DNA from: Anolis sagrei
Lineage: Eukaryota > Chordata > Lepidosauria > Squamata > Anolidae
Length of the DNA: 64,000 nucleotides
Assembly (NCBI RefSeq): GCF_037176765.1
Contig: NC_090034.1
Span: forward strand, 97,115,500 to 97,179,499
Reading direction: 5' to 3'
The notes under the pieces were generated by a model. That model was not told the DNA's origin. It ran no database searches and was given only the letters and a program-made list of their open reading frames with translations. Made by a program: the position numbers and the translations under genes. Below are positions 43,657-55,715 of the stretch, piece by piece. Positions within the stretch are counted from its first letter, which is position 1; the number at the start of each line of letters is the position of its first letter.

Positions 43657-45261
43657 AAAAAAAGCTACAGACCAATCTCCCTGTTGTGCCACCTCTACAA
43701 AGTCCTGGAGAGACTTATTTTGCATAGAATTACGGAAAAAAAATAGAGCCCTGTCTGATCCCACAGCAAGCTGGCTTCAGGAAAGGCAAATGCTGCACAT
43801 CGCAAGTGCTGAACCTGACTCAGCACATAGAAGATGGCTTTGAAAGGCAACAGATCACAGGAGCTGTCTTCATAGACCTGTCAGCAGCTTATGATACTGT
43901 GAACCACCGCCTCCTCCTGAGAAAAATGTATAATATCACAAAGGACTACCACCTCACCTGCCTCATAGGAAACCTGCTACAAAACAGGAGCTTTTTTGTT
44001 GAGTTCCAGGGCCAGAGAAGCAGATGGCGGAAACAGAAGAACGGCCTGCCTCAGGGGAGCGTGCTTGCTCCATCCATGTTCAACATCTACACAAATGACC
44101 AGCCACTGCCAGAAGGGACAGAGAGTTTCATCTATGCTGATGATCGTGCCATTACTGCCCAAGCAGGGAGCTTTGAGACTGTAGAACAGAAGCTCTCCGA
44201 AGCTCTAGGTGCTCTTACTGCCTACTACAGGGAAAACCAGCTGATCCCTAATCCATCTAAAACACAGACATGTGCCTTCCATCTCAAGAACAGAGAAGCA
44301 TCCCGAGCTCTGAGGATCACCTGGGAAGGAATCCCACTGGAGCATTGCAGCGCACCCAAATACCTGGGAGTCACTCTGGACCATGCTCTGACCTACAAGA
44401 AGCACTGCCTGAATATCAAGCAAAAAGTGGCCGCTAGAAACAACATCATACGAAAGCTGACTGGCACAACCTGAGGATCACAACCAGATACAGTGAAGAC
44501 ATCTGCCCTTGCGCTATGCTACTCTGCTGCTGAGTATGCATGCCCAGTGTGGAACACATCTCACCACACTAAAACAGAGGATGTGGCTCTTAATGAGACA
44601 TGCTGCATTATCACAGGGTGTCTGCGCCCCACACCACTGGAGAAATTACACTGGTTAGCCGGTATTGCACCACCTGACATCCACCGGGAAGTAGCAGCCA
44701 ATAGTGAAAGGACCAAGGCAGAGACATCTCCAGTTCATCCCCTTTTGGGTATCAGCCAGTACGTCAACTACTTAAATCAAGACATAGTTTTCTAAGATCT
44801 ACAGAGACACTTGCTGGAACACCTCAGCAAGCGAGAGTCCAAAAATGGCAGGCCCAAACCCAGCACCTCAATCCATGGGTGATACCAGATGAGAGACTCC
44901 CTCCTGGGCACACAGAAGACTGGGCGACTTGGAAGGTGCTGAACAGACTGCGCTCTGGCACCACGAGATGCAGAGCCAATCTTAAGAAATGGGGCTACAG
45001 GGTGGAATCCTCGGCATGCGAGTGTGGAGAAGAACAAACCACAGACCACCTGCTGCAATGCAACCTGAGCCCTGCCACATGCACAATGGAGGACCTTCTT
45101 GCGGCAACACCAGAGGGACTCCAAGTGGCCAGATACTGGTCAAAGGACATTTAACCAACTACCAAGTTTGCAAAATCTGTGTTTTTTGTTTTAATCTGTG
45201 TGTTTGTTTTGTTCTGTTAGAAATGTAATACAATGGTATGGTTGCTGATGATACGATAAAT
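43657..45261 (+). mobile_element. LINE with reverse transcriptase (I/Jockey-like), long target duplication
   Basis: Starts in the RT domain (SYRPISLLCHLYKVLERL), then FIDLSAAYDTVNHRLLL, GLPQGSVLAPSMFNIYTND, the catalytic FIYADD, and a C-terminal [15 protein letters not shown] cluster. Stops at 43743-43748 and 44473 and a frame change near 44750 interrupt it. A 62-bp segment occurs on both sides (43595-43656 and 45262-45323) with about four differences. Confidence 0.85.
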
Positions 45262-45323
45262 ACTGGCAATGGAAGTGCATCCGCACTGTGAAATCAACAC
45301 GGTTTGATACCGTTTTAACTGCC

Positions 45324-45575
45324 ACATGCTTTGGAATCAATGGGAGCTATGCTCTAGCGTCCCACCAGCACTCTTTGGCTGGAACCTTGTGAAACTACAA
45401 CTTCCATGAGCCCATAATTGTTTAATCCCTGTTTTATGCATTTTATAGAAAAGTTTTAATATGTATCTTTTATAGAAATACATCTTTAATATGTGTATTT
45501 GTGGTATATTCACAATGTTTATGTGTTTTAATTATCCTGTAACCCACCTCGCGCCATGATGAAAGGCAGGTAAGA
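45324..45575 (+). mobile_element. MITE remainder and LINE-type tail
   Basis: 45262-45420 continues the interrupted MITE (ttgataccgttttaactgcc). 45435-45575 is the tail also found at 12791. Confidence 0.5.
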
Positions 45576-45604
45576 ATATGTAATATATTATATAATAACA
45601 ATAT

Positions 45605-46325
45605 AATATAATATTATTAGGTTCTTGTGGGTTTTTTCGTGCTATATTTATTTATTTGCTTTATTTCTATACCGCATTTTTCAGCCTAATTAGGCGACTC
45701 AATGCGGTTTACACAATACGGGTTATCACAACAATATCCTAAGCGATATATATGGCCATGTTCTAGAGGCATTTTCTCCTGATGTTTCACCTGCATCTAC
45801 GGCAAGCATCCTCAGAGGTAGTGAGGTCTGTTGGAATTAGGAAAATTCCTAATTCCAACAACCACCATGTCAGACTACACAGAGAAGCAATTGAAATCCA
45901 CAAGCATGTGGACAATTTTAACAGAAAGGAGGAAACCATGAAAATGAACAAAATCTGGCTACCAGTATTAAAAAACTCTAAAATTACAACAGCAAAACAG
46001 CAGAGAGGAAACAACCAGGCACATATTAACACCTCTCAACAAAGGATTCCCCCAGGTTCAGCCAGGCCTTTCAGTGCTAATGAAGGTTGTCAGTTAAAAC
46101 ATTCACACCTAGCTCCAGCAGAGAAGAGCTCCTTGCCCCACCCCAGTCATTCCACAGATATATAAACCCCATTTCCTAAGTCCAACAGACCTCACTACCT
46201 CTGAGGATGCTTGCCATAGATGCAGGCGAAACGTCAGGAGAAAATGCCTCTAGAACATGGCCATATAGCCCGAAAAAACCCACAAGAACCTAGTGATTCC
46301 AGCCATGAAAGCCTTCAACAATACA
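45605..46325. mobile_element. Penelope-like inverted unit with an L2-type insertion
   Basis: Left terminal piece on minus (45605-45840), broken at about 45640-45750 by an antisense L2-type tail. The right half on plus codes NNHHVRLHREAIEIHKHVD and KIWLPVLKNSKITT and ends ccatgaaagccttcaacaat. Broken fossil. Confidence 0.75.
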
Positions 46326-46440
46326 TTATAATATTATTATTATATAATATTAAATTATAATATATTATAATATAATATATTATAATATATTATATTATAA
46401 TATAATGTTATAATAATATAATATAATATAATAATAACAT
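46326..46440. repeat. (TATAAT)n AT-rich tract
   Basis: Over 100 bp of almost pure A/T. Confidence 0.9.
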
Positions 46441-46493
46441 GAAGCCATGGCAGTGAAAGTGGGGTCAAACTGCATTAATTCTACAGTGTAGAT

Positions 46494-47946
46494 CAGGCAT
46501 GGGAAAAATTTCTAACTTGGGGTCGGCCTACTAGCACTTCCTGCTAGGAGAACTGGGAGGATGGACGAAAGGGAGGAAGGTAAGGATGGAAGAAAAAAGA
46601 GGGAGAGAGGGAAGGAGCGAAGAAAGAGAGAAGGAAAGAAAGGGTGGAAGGGAAGGATAGAAGGAAGGGGAGGAAGTGAGGAAAAGAAGGATGGATGGAA
46701 GGATGGGAAGGATAAAGGAAAGAGACAGAAGGAAAGACAAAAGGGAAGGAAGGAAGGAGAAAGATGAAGAAAGGGAGGACAGAGGGAAGGCAGGTGGAAA
46801 AGGTGGAAGGGAAGGATGGAAGGAGGAAGGAAAGAGAAGGATGGAAAAACAAAAGGGAAGGAAGGAAGAAGGAAAGAGGGAGGAAAGAGCGAAGGTGGGA
46901 CAAAAGGGTGGAAGGGAAGGATGGATGGAAGGAAGGGAATGAAGAGAAGGAAGAAGGAAAGAGAGAAGGAAGGAAGAATGAAAGGGTGGAAGCGAAGGAT
47001 GGAAAGAAGGAAGGGAAGGAGAAAGGATAGAAAGAAGGAAGGGGAGGATAAAGGAAAGAGAAGGAAGGACAGACAAAAGAGAAGGAAGGAAGGAGAAAAA
47101 TGGAGAGAGGGAGGAAAGGGAAGGCAGGACGAAAGGATGGAAGGGAAGGATGGATGGATGGAAGGGAAGGAGGAAGGAAGGAAAGAGAAGGAAGGAAGGA
47201 TGAAAGGGTGGGACTGAAGGAAGGAAGGAAGGGAAGGAGAAAGGAAAGAGAAGGAAGGATAAAGGAAAGAAAAAGGATGGAAAGACAAAACGGAAGGAAG
47301 GAAGAAGGAGAGAGCGAGGGAAGGCAGGACAAAAGGGTGGAAGAGAAGGAAGGAACAGAAGCAAGAAGGAAAGAGAAGGAAGGAAGGATGAAAGGGTGGA
47401 AGCGAAGGAAGGAAGGGAAGGAGAAAGGATAGAAAGAAGGAAGGGGAGGATAAAGAAAGGAGAGAAGGAAAGACAGACAAAAGGGAGGGAAGGAAGGAGA
47501 AAGATTGAGAGGGAGGAAAGAGGGAAGGCAGAAGAAGGAAGGAGAGAGAAGGAAGCAAGGACGAAAAGGTGGAAGGGAATGGAGGGGAGGGAGGAAAAAG
47601 AGAAGGAAGGAAAGAGAGAAGGAAGGAAGGGTGAAAGGGTGGGACTGAAGGATGGAAGGAAGGAAGGAAGGAAGGGAAGGAGGAAGGAAAGAGAGAAGGA
47701 TGAAAGGGTGGAACCAAAGGATGGAAGGAAGGAAGATATAGAGGAAGGAGAGAAGGAAGCAAGGCTGAAAAGGTGGAAGGGAATGGAAGGAAGGAAGGAA
47801 GGAAGGAAGGAAGGAAGGAAGGAAGGAGAAAGAGGAAAGTTAGGAGGGAGGGAGAAAGAGGGAGGGAAGGAGGAAGGAAAGAGAGAAGGAAGGGTAGGAT
47901 GGTGAGAGAGAAAAGAGCCCAAGGGGCCTGGGTTTACTCATAACCG
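46494..47946 (+). mobile_element. hAT MITE carrying a 1.35-kb polypurine minisatellite
   Basis: Left end caggcatgggaaaaatttct, right end gggtttactcataaccg; gtgtagat on both sides (46486-46493 and 47947-47954). The interior is almost all A and G (gaaggaagg, aaagggtggaagggaagg). The very long minus-strand frames (Ser/Pro/Phe/Leu only) are composition artefacts. Confidence 0.85.
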
Positions 47947-47954
47947 GTGTAGAT

Positions 47955-48550
47955 ACATCCAGCAATCATTTCCTGGTCCATTTGAATTGCAGATATCATT
48001 GATTGAGCCCTGGTGCTCAGTACTTAGAGAAAGACACTCTGTACATGCTCAGAGGCACTGATATGTACATGCTCGGAGGCATCCCATAGCATTGACCCAT
48101 AAAAGTTATCTCAGAGCAATCCAGGGCTGAGAATTGACATTGATAATGGGGTTTGGGCTACGTTTAGGATCAGAGTAAGACTTTTGGAATTCTGATCCCA
48201 GTTGACCTTGGGTTTTTCCTTCTCTGAGTCATCAAGCAATCACACTTTCTGGCATTCCTAGACTGATCTAAGGAAGCAGTTTCCTATCTGGGGAAAGGAA
48301 ACAAAAGAAAGGCAAATGAAGCTGTCTTGGGACCAGCTCTTGAGCAACTTGGGAGATGAGATGACAAATTCCAAAACAGATGGAAAATGTTGCACGCAAA
48401 TGGGACAGAATCACAGGATGCTCTCAGTAGTGACTCAAAGGGAGAACAAACTGTTTACTGACAGCAATAGGACACAATGCCATCCACAATGTTTAGAATA
48501 GACATTCTAAACTGATTCCGAATGAAGCCATGAGCTTCTGACCACACCTG
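47955..48550. other. Unassigned sequence
   Basis: No recognised repeat or gene. Confidence 0.5.
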
Positions 48551-48553
48551 GAA

Positions 48554-50625
48554 TTTGTTGTTGTTCATTCGTTCAGTCATCTCCGACTCTTCGTGACCTC
48601 ATGGACCAGCCCACGCCAGAGCTCCCTGTCGGCCGTCACCACCCCCAGTTCCTTCAAGCTCAGTCCAGTCACTTCAAGGATGCCATCCATCCATCTTGCC
48701 CTTGGTCGGCCCCTCTTCCTTTTGCCTTCCACTTTCCCCAGCATAATTGTCTTCTCCAGGCTTTGCTGTCTCCTCATGATGTGGCCAAAGTACTTCAACT
48801 TTGTCTCTACTATCCTTCCCTCCAGTGAGCAGCCGGGCTTTATTTCCTGGAGGATGGACTGGTTGGATCTTCTCGCAGTCCAAGGCACTCTCAGGACTTT
48901 CCTCCAACACCACAGCTCGATCTTCCTTCGCTCAGCCTTCCCTAAGGTCCAGCTCTCACATCCGTAGGTGACTACGGGGAATACCATGGCTTTGTCTAGG
49001 CGGATCTTTGTTGCCAGTCTGATGTCCTTACTCTTTACTATTTTATCGAGACTGGGCATTGCTCTCCTCCCAAGAAGGAAGCGTCTTCTGATTTCCTGGC
49101 CACAGTCTGCATCTGCAGTAATCTTTGCACCTAGAAATACAAAGTCTGTCACGGTCTCCATGTTTTTCCCTCTATTTCCCAGTTGTCAATCATTCTTGTT
49201 GCCATAATCTTGGTTTTTTTGATGTTTAGCTGCAACCTGGCTTTTGCGCTTTTTTCTTTCACCTTGATTAGAAGGCTCCTCAGCTCCTCCTCGCTTTCGG
49301 CCATCAGAGTGGTGTCATCTGCATATCTGAGGTTGTTAATGTTTCTTCCAGCAATTTTCACCCCAGCTTTGCATTCATCAAGCCCCGCACATCTTTGCAT
49401 GATATGTTCTGCATACAAGTTAAAAAGGTTGGGTGAGAGTATGCAGCCTTGCCGTACGCCTTTCCCAATCTTGAACCAGTCTGTTGTTCCGTGTCAGTTC
49501 TGACTGTTGCTACTTGGTCCTTGTACAGATTCCTCAGGAGAGAGACAAGGTGGCTTGGGATGCCCATCCCACCAAGAACTTGCCACAGTTTATTATGATC
49601 CACACAGTCAAAGGCTTTAGAATAGTCAATGAAGCAAAAATAGATGTTTTTCTGAAACTCCCTGCCTTTCTCCATTATCCAGCGGATATTGGCAATCTGG
49701 TCTCTCGTTCCTCTGCCTTTTCTAAACCCAGCTTGAACATCTGGCAACTCTCGCTCCATGTATTGCTGGAGTCTTCCTTGCAGGATCTTGAGCATTACCT
49801 TACTGGCATGAGAAATAAGGGCCACTGTACGGAAGTTGGAGCAGTCTTTCGCATTTCCCTTTTTTGGTATGGGGATATAAGTTCATTTTTTCCAGTCTGA
49901 TGGCCATTCTTGTGTTTTCCATATTTGCTGGCAAATGGCATGCATCACCTTGACAGCATCATCTTTTAAGATTTTGAACAGTTCAGCTGGGATCCCGTCG
50001 TCTCCTGCTGCCTTGTTGTTAGCAATGCTTCTTAAGGCCCATTCAACCTCACTCCTCAGGATGTCTGGTTCTAATTCATTCACCACACCATCAAAACTAT
50101 CCTCGATATTATTATCCTTCCTATACAGATCTTCTGTATAATCTCGCCACCTTTTCTTGATCTCTTCAGCTTCTGTTAGGTCCCTGCCATCTTTGTTTCT
50201 TATCATACCAATTTTGCCTGAAATTTACCTCCAATGTTCCTAATTTTCTGGAAGAGGTCTCTTGTCCTTCCTATTCTGTTGTCTTCTTCCACTTCCATGC
50301 ATTGCTTGTTTAAAAATAGTTCCTTATCTCTTCTGGCTAACCTCTGGAATTGCACATTTAACTGGGTATATCTCCCCTTATCACTGTTTCCTTTTGCTTT
50401 CCTCCTTTCTTGGGCTACTTCCAATGTCTCAGCACACAACCATTTTGCCTTCTTGGTTTTCTTTTTCTTTGGGACGTACTTTGTTGCCACCTCCTGAACA
50501 ATGTCTCGGACTTCTGTCCATAGTTCTTCTGGGGCTCTGTTTACTAAATCTAGTCCTTCAAATCTGTTCTTCACTTCCACTGTATATTCGCTAGGAATGT
50601 TAGTGAGATCATATCTAACTGGAAT
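48554..50625 (-). mobile_element. BovB LINE, long 5'-truncated copy
   Basis: Minus-strand frames in order: 50646-50203 (LWTEVRDIVQEVATKYVP), 50206-49883 (KKRWRDYTEDLYRKDN, NKAAGDDGIPAELFKIL), 49825-49358 (RT: QAGFRKGRGTRDQIANI, FIDYSKAFDCVDHNKLW), 49418-49149 (LRYADDTTLMAESEEEL) and 49161-48577 (C-terminal domain). The endonuclease is missing. Frame changes between these pieces show it is dead. Confidence 0.95.
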
Positions 50626-51255
50626 ACTATGTCCAATTCTGGGCATTGCAATTGAAGGGAGATGTTGACAAGCTGGAATGTGTCCAGAGGAGGGCGACTA
50701 AAATAATCAAAGGGCTGGAGAACAAGCCCAATGAGGAGCAGCTTAAAGAGCTGAGCATGTTTAGTTTGCAGAAGAGAAGGAGAGGAGACATGACGAGGGC
50801 CATGTATAAATATGTGAGGGGACATCATAGGGAGGAGGGAGCAAGCTTGTTTTCCCTGGAGATTAGGACATGGAACAATGGCTTCTAACTACAAGAAAGG
50901 AGATTCCATGTGAACATTAGGAAGAACTTCCTGACTGTGAGAGCCGTTAAGCAGTGGAACTCTCTGCCCTGGAGTGTGATAGAGGCTCCTTCTTTGTAGG
51001 CTTTGAAACAGAGGCTGGATGACCACCTATTAGGGGTGCTTTGAATGTGATTTTCCTGCTTCTTGGAAGAAGTTGGACTGGATGTCCCATGAGGTTTTTT
51101 CCAACTGTAGGATTCTATGATAGAGTCTTCTTCTCTGGAGGTTTTAAAGCAGAGACTGGATGGCCATCTGTTAGGAGGGCCTGATTGTGTTCCTGCATCG
51201 CAGGGGGTTGGATTGGATAACCCATGAGATGTCTTTCAACAATATGATTCTATGC
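50608..51255 (+). mobile_element. CR1 LINE 3' fragment plus a second CR1 tail
   Basis: [20 protein letters not shown] and EEQLKELSMFSLQKRR, ending ctgtaggattctatga at 51119. A further tail (51120-51255) follows. Confidence 0.88.
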
Positions 51256-51384
51256 AAATATGAAGCCTGGATGGATCAGTTCTTTAGATCTCAAGAAGTG
51301 AATGATTTCTTGTTGTTGTTGGTGGTGAAAAGAATATACTAAGTAGAAGAGGCTGTAACAATTTGCTTTTCATATATATAGGGG

Positions 51385-51532
51385 GGGGGGGGGGAGAGTT
51401 CCATGTAGTGATGCTGGCCACATGACCTTGGAGGTGTCTAAGGACAACGCCAGCTCTTTGGTTTGAAATGGAGATGAGCACCACTCCCCAGAGTCAGACA
51501 CAATGTCAGGGGAAAACCTTTGCCTTTTTAAT
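51385..51532 (+). mobile_element. Poly-G and Sauria-type SINE 3' half
   Basis: gaccttggaggtgtctaagg, tggagatgagcaccactccc, then tcagacacaatgtcagggga. Confidence 0.75.
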
Positions 51533-51679
51533 ATATATTATTTGTTGCATTTGTATTCTCCCTTTATCCCACAGTGGGTCAAAATGCTGCTTTCAAAAAT
51601 AAGGAATTAAAACATTCTTGAAACCCATTAAAACCACATTTGTAGAGTGAGACTCCCATTTCTCCTTTCCTTTCGTTAT

Positions 51680-52385
51680 GGAATGCTGGGAGTTATATTT
51701 TGGTGAGGCACCAGCATTTTTGGCATTGAGCCATAGCAGTTAAAGTGGTGCAAAGTGCATTAAGTCTACAGTGTAGATGCACCCGCTGACATTTTGAAGC
51801 CGGACGCAGAAATTGCAAAATGACGCAGGAAGATATTGTTCTCGCTGCCAAGCTGTGCAATAACCTCTTGCACAAAAGGTGGGTGGGGAGGGAAAGAGAA
51901 CTCTGCTCCCTTCATCTCATTTGTTTAGCGTTGTACTGGAAAGTATGCACACACGTGTGTCTTTGCATGCGTCTTTCTCGTGGCCAATGTCCTCACAGTC
52001 GTTGTGCAAAGATTGCCTTGATTTCACAGCTGCCTGATTTGAAACATTCACCGGGCCTTTGATTTTCAACATGCCTCTGGGTAGGGTGCATCTACACTGT
52101 CGAATTAATGCAGTTTGACACCACTTGGACTGCCATGGCTCAGTGTTCACTTTAGCGACATAAACCCAGTTTGAAGTAAGCTGAGGAAAATGCCAGGAGA
52201 GGGGGTGCATCTACACTGCAGCATTAATGCAGTTTGATATAGCTTTAATTGCTGTAGGTCAATGTTCATAGTTTGGCAAGGCACCAACACTCGTTGACCC
52301 TGTAAAACCATAACATCCAGCATCCCATAACATTAACAGTTAAAGTGATATCAAATGGCATTAATTCTACAATATAGATGCAATC
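51680..52385. mobile_element. MITE pieces of the 'gtgcatctacactg' family
   Basis: 51680-51785 right half; 52083-52200 left half; 52204-52381 a near-complete inverted-repeat copy. The region between (51786-52082) is unassigned. Confidence 0.65.
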
Positions 52386-52559
52386 AGTGTCTCGCAGTCC
52401 ATATGTTGTTCCATATTAATAATATTAGCCTTCTTATCCACACTCTGATGTTCTTTGGCCACATACGAGGAGCATTCATTAAAGATTTCCCTTGACCCAC
52501 TTCTATTTATCACAGGATGCTGAAACTGCACATGTATAATGCTTACTTTTTTATTTGGC

Positions 52560-53450
52560 AATCCCTCATAGCTCGAGGATTATTGTCTTCCAGATATGGT
52601 GTCCGTAGGTGGCTGTGGACCCCTATTTTTGGTCTGCATGTTCTCCAGCAGTGAGGACATCAGTTTCCAGACGGAAGGTGGTCCCAGTCAGGGTTGGCTT
52701 GACGTGCCTTCCTCTTGACACATTTCTCCCTTTCACCCTCCATTCGTACCTCTTCAAATTCTGCAGCACTGCTGGTCACAGCTGACCTCCAGTTAGAGCG
52801 CTCAAGGGCCAGGGCTTCCCAATTCTCAGTGTCTATGCCACAGTTTTAAGCCCATCTTTAAATCTCTTTTCCTGTCCACTAACATTCCGTTTTCCGTTCT
52901 TGAGTTTGGAGTAGAGTACCTGCTTTGGGAGATGGTGATTGGGCATGTGAACAACATGTTCAGTCCAACGGAGTTGATGGTGGAGGAGCATCACTTCAAT
53001 GCTGGTGGTCTTTGCTTCTTCCAGCACGCTGGCATTTGTTTGCCTATGTTCCCAAGAGATTTGCAAGATTTTTCAGAGGGAAGCTGATGGAATCATTCCA
53101 GGAGTTGCATGTGACATCCATCTGAACATTAGGAAGAACTTCCGGACTGTGAAAGCCGTTCAACAGTGGAAATCTCTGCCCTGGAGTGTGGTAGAGGCTC
53201 CTTCTTTGGAAGCTTTTAAACAGAGGCTGGTTGGCCAGCTGTCGAGGGTGGTTTGAATGCAATTTTCCTGCTTCTTAGCAAGGGGTTGGACTGGATGGCC
53301 CATCAGGTCTCTTCCAACTCGATGATACTATGACACTCCACATTTTGCAGGCGCATAGCAGGGTTGGGAGGACAATGGCTTTATAAACAAGCAGCTTGGT
53401 ATCCCTACGGATGTCCCAGTTCTCAAAACCTCTCTGCTACTTGTGTAATG
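52560..53450 (-). mobile_element. LINE C-terminal fragment (clade unclear)
   Basis: The minus strand reads ENWDIRRDTKLLVYKAIVLP (53440-53340), then after the CR1 ISWEHRQTNASVLEEAKTTS, HHQLRWTEHVVHMPNHHLPK and KRFKDGLKTV. Confidence 0.65.
53105..53338 (+). mobile_element. CR1 3' fragment, innermost insertion
   Basis: [37 protein letters not shown], then the ggttggactggatggcccat end. Confidence 0.9.
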
Positions 53451-54797
53451 ACATAAGGCTCTGTATGTTACATGCCAATTGACAACTCAGAACTGAGAAC
53501 AGTCTTGATTTGACAGGTGCTGAAGTGGTGTGAGGTTTGATAATGGACCCAGTGGAATACAGAGCAGTCATCAAATTCTTTGACTTGAAAGGCCGCACAC
53601 CAAAGGAGACGTTTGATGAGATGAAAGAGGTTTATAGTGATGATTCCCCATCACAGGATGTAGTCAAGGACTGGCATCATCCATTTAAATGTGGCCGGAC
53701 TTTGGTGCAAACAGCTCCAATTCCAGGACGACCCCACTCTGCTATTGATGAGCACACCATCCAGCAAGTGGACATCACAATTTTGGAAAATTGCTGCATA
53801 ACCATTTGTCACCTATCCCAAAATGTCAATATTAGTGTGGGGTCCATAGAAAAAAATATCTGGTACCATTTCCACATGCATAAGGTATCCGCTTGCTAGG
53901 TCCCCTGGCTGCTCACATCTTTCCAGAAGCAGGAACGAGTCGAATGCTCTCAGGCTTTATTGACAATGGGCTATGGAAACTAGGGGGACTTTTTCAACAG
54001 ACTGATCACACAGGATGAAAGCTGGGTCCATCACTCTGATCCTGAGACTCAAGTCCAGTCGATGCAATGGAAGAATCATGACTCACCGCCTTCAAAGAAG
54101 GCACGTGTCCAACTCTTGACAGGAAAAGTCATGCTCACCGTCTTTTGGGACCAGCACTGAGTAGGATTGATGGATTTCCTAGCAAAGGGGACCATAATCA
54201 CTAGGGCATACTAGGCTTCACTATTGTGGAAATTGCAGGAAGCCATCAAAACCAAGAGACGTGGCATGCTCCCCAAAGGTGTCCACCTTCTGCAAGACAA
54301 TGCACCAGTTCACAATGCACATGTTGCCCAAATGGAAGAAGCATGCTCCTGTGGTTTTGAAATTCGACTGCATCCCCTTTATTCACCCAACCTTGCACCA
54401 TCAGACCTGCACCTCTTTCCAACAATGAAGTTATTATTGAAGGGCAAGCATTTTTCAGATGATGACTCTGATTTCTGAAGTCACAATGTGGCTTTTGGAG
54501 CAACCTGTCGACTTCTACAAGCGAGGTGTCTACAGTTGCTTCGAAAGATGGGAGAAGTGTGTGTCCCTAGGTGGTACCCATGGAGAGAAGGACTCAGAAC
54601 TGGGCCAAGTTTCATTGCTCTCAGTCCACAGGAAGTGGGTCAGGGGAAATCTTTAATGAACGTCCCTCATATGTCCATCCAAATGTTGAAGGTATAGCTA
54701 ATTACAACGAATGATGGGAGCTGTAGTCCAACAACAACATCTCTTCTAACTCTCTCATCAGTTCCTGGTTTACATCCATCCAAATTTTCAAGGTATA

Positions 54798-55087
54798 ATC
54801 ACCTCTCAACAAAGTTTGCTCCAGGCACTGTCAGGCAATTATATGCTAATCAAGGTGGTCAGTTGACACACCTAGCTCCAGCAGACAAGAGCCCTTTGTC
54901 CCACCCTGGTCATTCCACAGATATATAAACCCTTTTTCCTAGTTCCAACAAACCTCACTACCTTTGAGGATGCTTGCCATAGATGCAGGTGAACCGTCAG
55001 GAGAGAATGCCTCTAGAACATGGCCATATAGCCCGAAAAAACCTACAACAACCCAGTGATTCCGGTCATGAAAGCTTTCGACAATAC
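54798..55087 (+). mobile_element. Penelope-like 3' fragment with 12-bp target duplication
   Basis: From atcacctctcaacaaag to ccggtcatgaaagctttcga; tttcaaggtata at 54786-54797 and 55088-55099. The flanking gatgggagctgtagtccaac repeats are a separate MITE piece. Confidence 0.8.
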
Positions 55088-55099
55088 TTTCAAGGTATA

Positions 55100-55715
55100 G
55101 CTAATGACGACTAATGATGGGAGCTGTAGTCCAGCAACATTTCTTCTATCTCTCCAACATCTCTTCTAGATTTGCAGTTCATTGCTTCTGTAAACTGCAT
55201 GGCCTTTAAAAATAATACTGTCAGGAACCTAACCCACACATTTGGCCGCTCAGTGTGTTTGAGGCTTATCTTGCTAAAGCAAGGGCATATCTTTCTCTTT
55301 TTTTAGAGGAAGTGTCATCTCTTGGGGGTGGGTGACACGGGACAAACTGACATATGACAAAGAGTGTGTGGCACAATCGCTGACGCCAGAACGAAAGGGT
55401 GAACACAGTCATGTTCTTGTTCTGAGGGTCTGTGAGTCACCCAAGCGCAACGCGGGGGGAAGCAACTCATAACTTTTGGCATTCCACCCATGAAAACTGG
55501 GACACAAGCACCATCAGAGTGTGCTCAAGGCCACGAATGAGGAAGAATGCCTAAGGTAGAAGCACTGCAGCTGTTTGCTTTTGCCTGAGCCTACTGGGAA
55601 GGGCAAGGTTTTGCCACCTTCTCTCTTGGGCTCCAATTTTGTGCCCATCAGATACAAGCATTTCTTTGTTTCCCAGAATCCTGTCAAGGCTAACAGCAAA
55701 AGCTGGTCTATCTAT
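55100..55715. other. Unassigned sequence
   Basis: No recognised gene or repeat beyond short MITE remains at 55100-55175. Confidence 0.5.

Larger units (their letters stand above)
52465..54669 (+). mobile_element. Mariner DNA transposon, D,D34D transposase, nested insertions
   Basis: Inverted ends attcattaaagatttccc (52475) and its complement (54640-54660). Transposase pieces on plus: RAVIKFFDLKGRTPKETFDE, GRPHSAIDEHTIQQVD, the first catalytic Asp in TQDESWVHHSDPE, the second in LLQDNAPVHNAHVAQ and the third in SPNLAPSDLHLFP. Internal stops make it inactive. A minus-strand LINE piece with a CR1 inside occupies about 52560-53450. Confidence 0.88.

Noticed and set aside
46512-47922. Very long minus-strand open frames (over 400 residues)
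   Set aside because: They are Ser/Pro/Phe/Leu translations of a polypurine tract, open in all three frames; no domain and no codon structure.
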